From assembly GCA_016935015.1 (NCBI GenBank), contig JAFGRT010000180.1, positions 1 to 34,163 of the forward strand: a stretch of DNA of 34,163 nt. The letters are read 5' to 3'. The notes below the pieces were generated by a model. That model did no database searches. It had not been told where the DNA came from and saw only the letters and a program-made list of their open reading frames with translations. This stretch comes from Acidobacteriota bacterium. Its GTDB lineage: Bacteria; Acidobacteriota; JAAYUB01. Of the stretch, positions 33,380-34,163 are shown piece after piece (the stretch's first letter is position 1; the number at the start of each line of letters is the position of its first letter). Made by a program: the position numbers and the translations under genes.

Positions 33380-34163
33380 ATGCAGGCATACAATCTGGTC
33401 AGTCTGGCCGGCATCCCCATCTTGCTGGCCCTGGCCTGGTTATGCTCCACCAACCGGCGCAAACTCAACTGGCGGCTCATCCTGTGGGGCCTGGGCCTGC
33501 AAATGACATTCGCCGTCTTTATTTTCGTGGTGCCGGCCGGCACGTCGCTCTTCATGACCGTCAACCATCTGGTCATCCGCCTGCTGGATACCGCGGCGGC
33601 CGGGGTCAGGTTCGTCTTCGGCACCCTGGCGCTGTCGCCCGGGGAGGCGGCCGAAGCCGGCGCGCCCGGTCTCGGCTTCATTCTGGCCTTCCAGGGACTG
33701 CCCACCATCATCTTCTTTTCGGCCCTGGTGGCCGTCCTGTATCATTTCCGCATCATGCCGCTGATTATCCGCGGCTTTGCCTGGGTGTTCACAAAAACCA
33801 TGCGCATCTCCGGCGCCGAGAGCCTGGCGGCGGCCAGCAACATCTTCGTAGGAGTGGAATCAGCCATTACCGTCCGCCCTTTTCTGGCGCAGATGACGCG
33901 GTCGGAGCTGTGCACCGTTCTCACCGCCGGAATGGCAACGGTGGCATCCAATGTCCTGGTGCTGTACGTCAATTTTTTGCGGGACATCTTCCCGGCCATC
34001 GCCGGGCACCTGGTCTCCGCCTCGATCCTTTCGGCACCGGCGGCCGTCATCATGGCCAAGATCCTGCTCCCCGAAGACGGACAGCCCGAAACCCTCGGCC
34101 TCCACGTGCGGCCGCACTGCGAGCGAGCCCGGAGCTGGTTCGAGGCCATCATCAACGGCGCCA
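33380..34163 (+). CDS. Concentrative nucleoside transporter, NupC/CNT family (N-terminal part, cut by window edge)
   Basis: Inner-membrane, ion-coupled importer of nucleosides; 261 codons are present of a family usually near 400. Hydrophobic helices occupy about 7-22 and 31-53. The gate region LAFQGLPTIIFFSALVAVLYH is split across 112-132, followed by GAESLAAASNIFVGVESAITV and RPFLAQMTRSEL, which align with the core substrate-binding part of the family. Most CNT proteins have a GQTEA-type motif at the start of that helix; here it reads GVESA, keeping the glutamate. The ATG at 33380 has GGAAGG 5 bases upstream. It follows the tricorn-like gene but has its own promoter and operator-like palindrome. 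Confidence 0.9.
   Translation, partial: MQAYNLVSLAGIPILLALAWLCSTNRRKLNWRLILWGLGLQMTFAVFIFVVPAGTSLFMTVNHLVIRLLDTAAAGVRFVFGTLALSPGEAAEAGAPGLGFILAFQGLPTIIFFSALVAVLYHFRIMPLIIRGFAWVFTKTMRISGAESLAAASNIFVGVESAITVRPFLAQMTRSELCTVLTAGMATVASNVLVLYVNFLRDIFPAIAGHLVSASILSAPAAVIMAKILLPEDGQPETLGLHVRPHCERARSWFEAIINGA

Overview
The window is bacterial chromosome of moderately high GC with intact core genes and no sign of phage, insertion sequences or CRISPR. The organism looks like a Gram-negative-type member of a deep, little-cultured phylum. My best guess is Acidobacteriota or a neighbouring group. Pointers are a cysteine-rich insert in RpoB that I associate from memory with acidobacterial RpoB, a type III glutamine synthetase, a tricorn-type protease, and a secreted M28 peptidase ending in a dockerin-like repeat. 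None of these fixes the phylum, and no alignment could be run.

Layout. Positions 1-1754 (minus strand) hold the N-terminal part of a homodimeric pyruvate dehydrogenase E1 (aceE) with its own promoter, preceded by a histidine-phosphatase gene. Positions 1797-15510 (minus) are the conserved translation/transcription superoperon, in transcription order: tRNA-Thr(TGT), tRNA-Tyr(GTA), tRNA-Gly(TCC), tRNA-Thr(GGT), tuf, rpmG, tRNA-Trp(CCA), secE, nusG, rplK, rplA, rplJ, rplL, rpoB, rpoC. It starts at a near-consensus sigma70 promoter just upstream of the first tRNA and ends at a hairpin plus T-tract after rpoC. The genes share one direction and small gaps, so elongation factor, ribosomal stalk and RNA polymerase can be co-expressed.

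Positions 15612-18100 (minus) hold a two-gene operon: an unrecognised 192-residue protein overlapping by ATGA a single-chain fusion of a 2-hydroxyacyl-CoA dehydratase/double-cubane-type protein with its BadF/HgdC-type ATPase activator. Divergent from it is glnN (type III glutamine synthetase), whose upstream region has a sigma54-like site inside an 8-bp inverted repeat. Then come a HAD phosphatase and an overlapping pair for reversible Ser/Thr phosphorylation: a PP2C phosphatase and a kinase with zinc-ribbon and FHA domains.

Positions 24064-26758 (plus) hold serS, efp and a family 2 glycosyltransferase. The right end (26888-34163) carries envelope and scavenging functions: a small GlsB/YeaQ-type membrane protein, the dockerin-bearing M28 peptidase, a DUF502 membrane protein, a tricorn-like protease, and a concentrative nucleoside transporter cut by the window edge. 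The proteases and transporter suggest use of external peptides and nucleosides.

The points most worth a second look are the RpoB double zinc-ribbon-like insert, the dehydratase-activator fusion with its unknown partner, the glnN control region, and two strong promoters that each carry an 18-nt inverted repeat at the same place in the spacer. No stretch longer than 300 bases lacks a gene.
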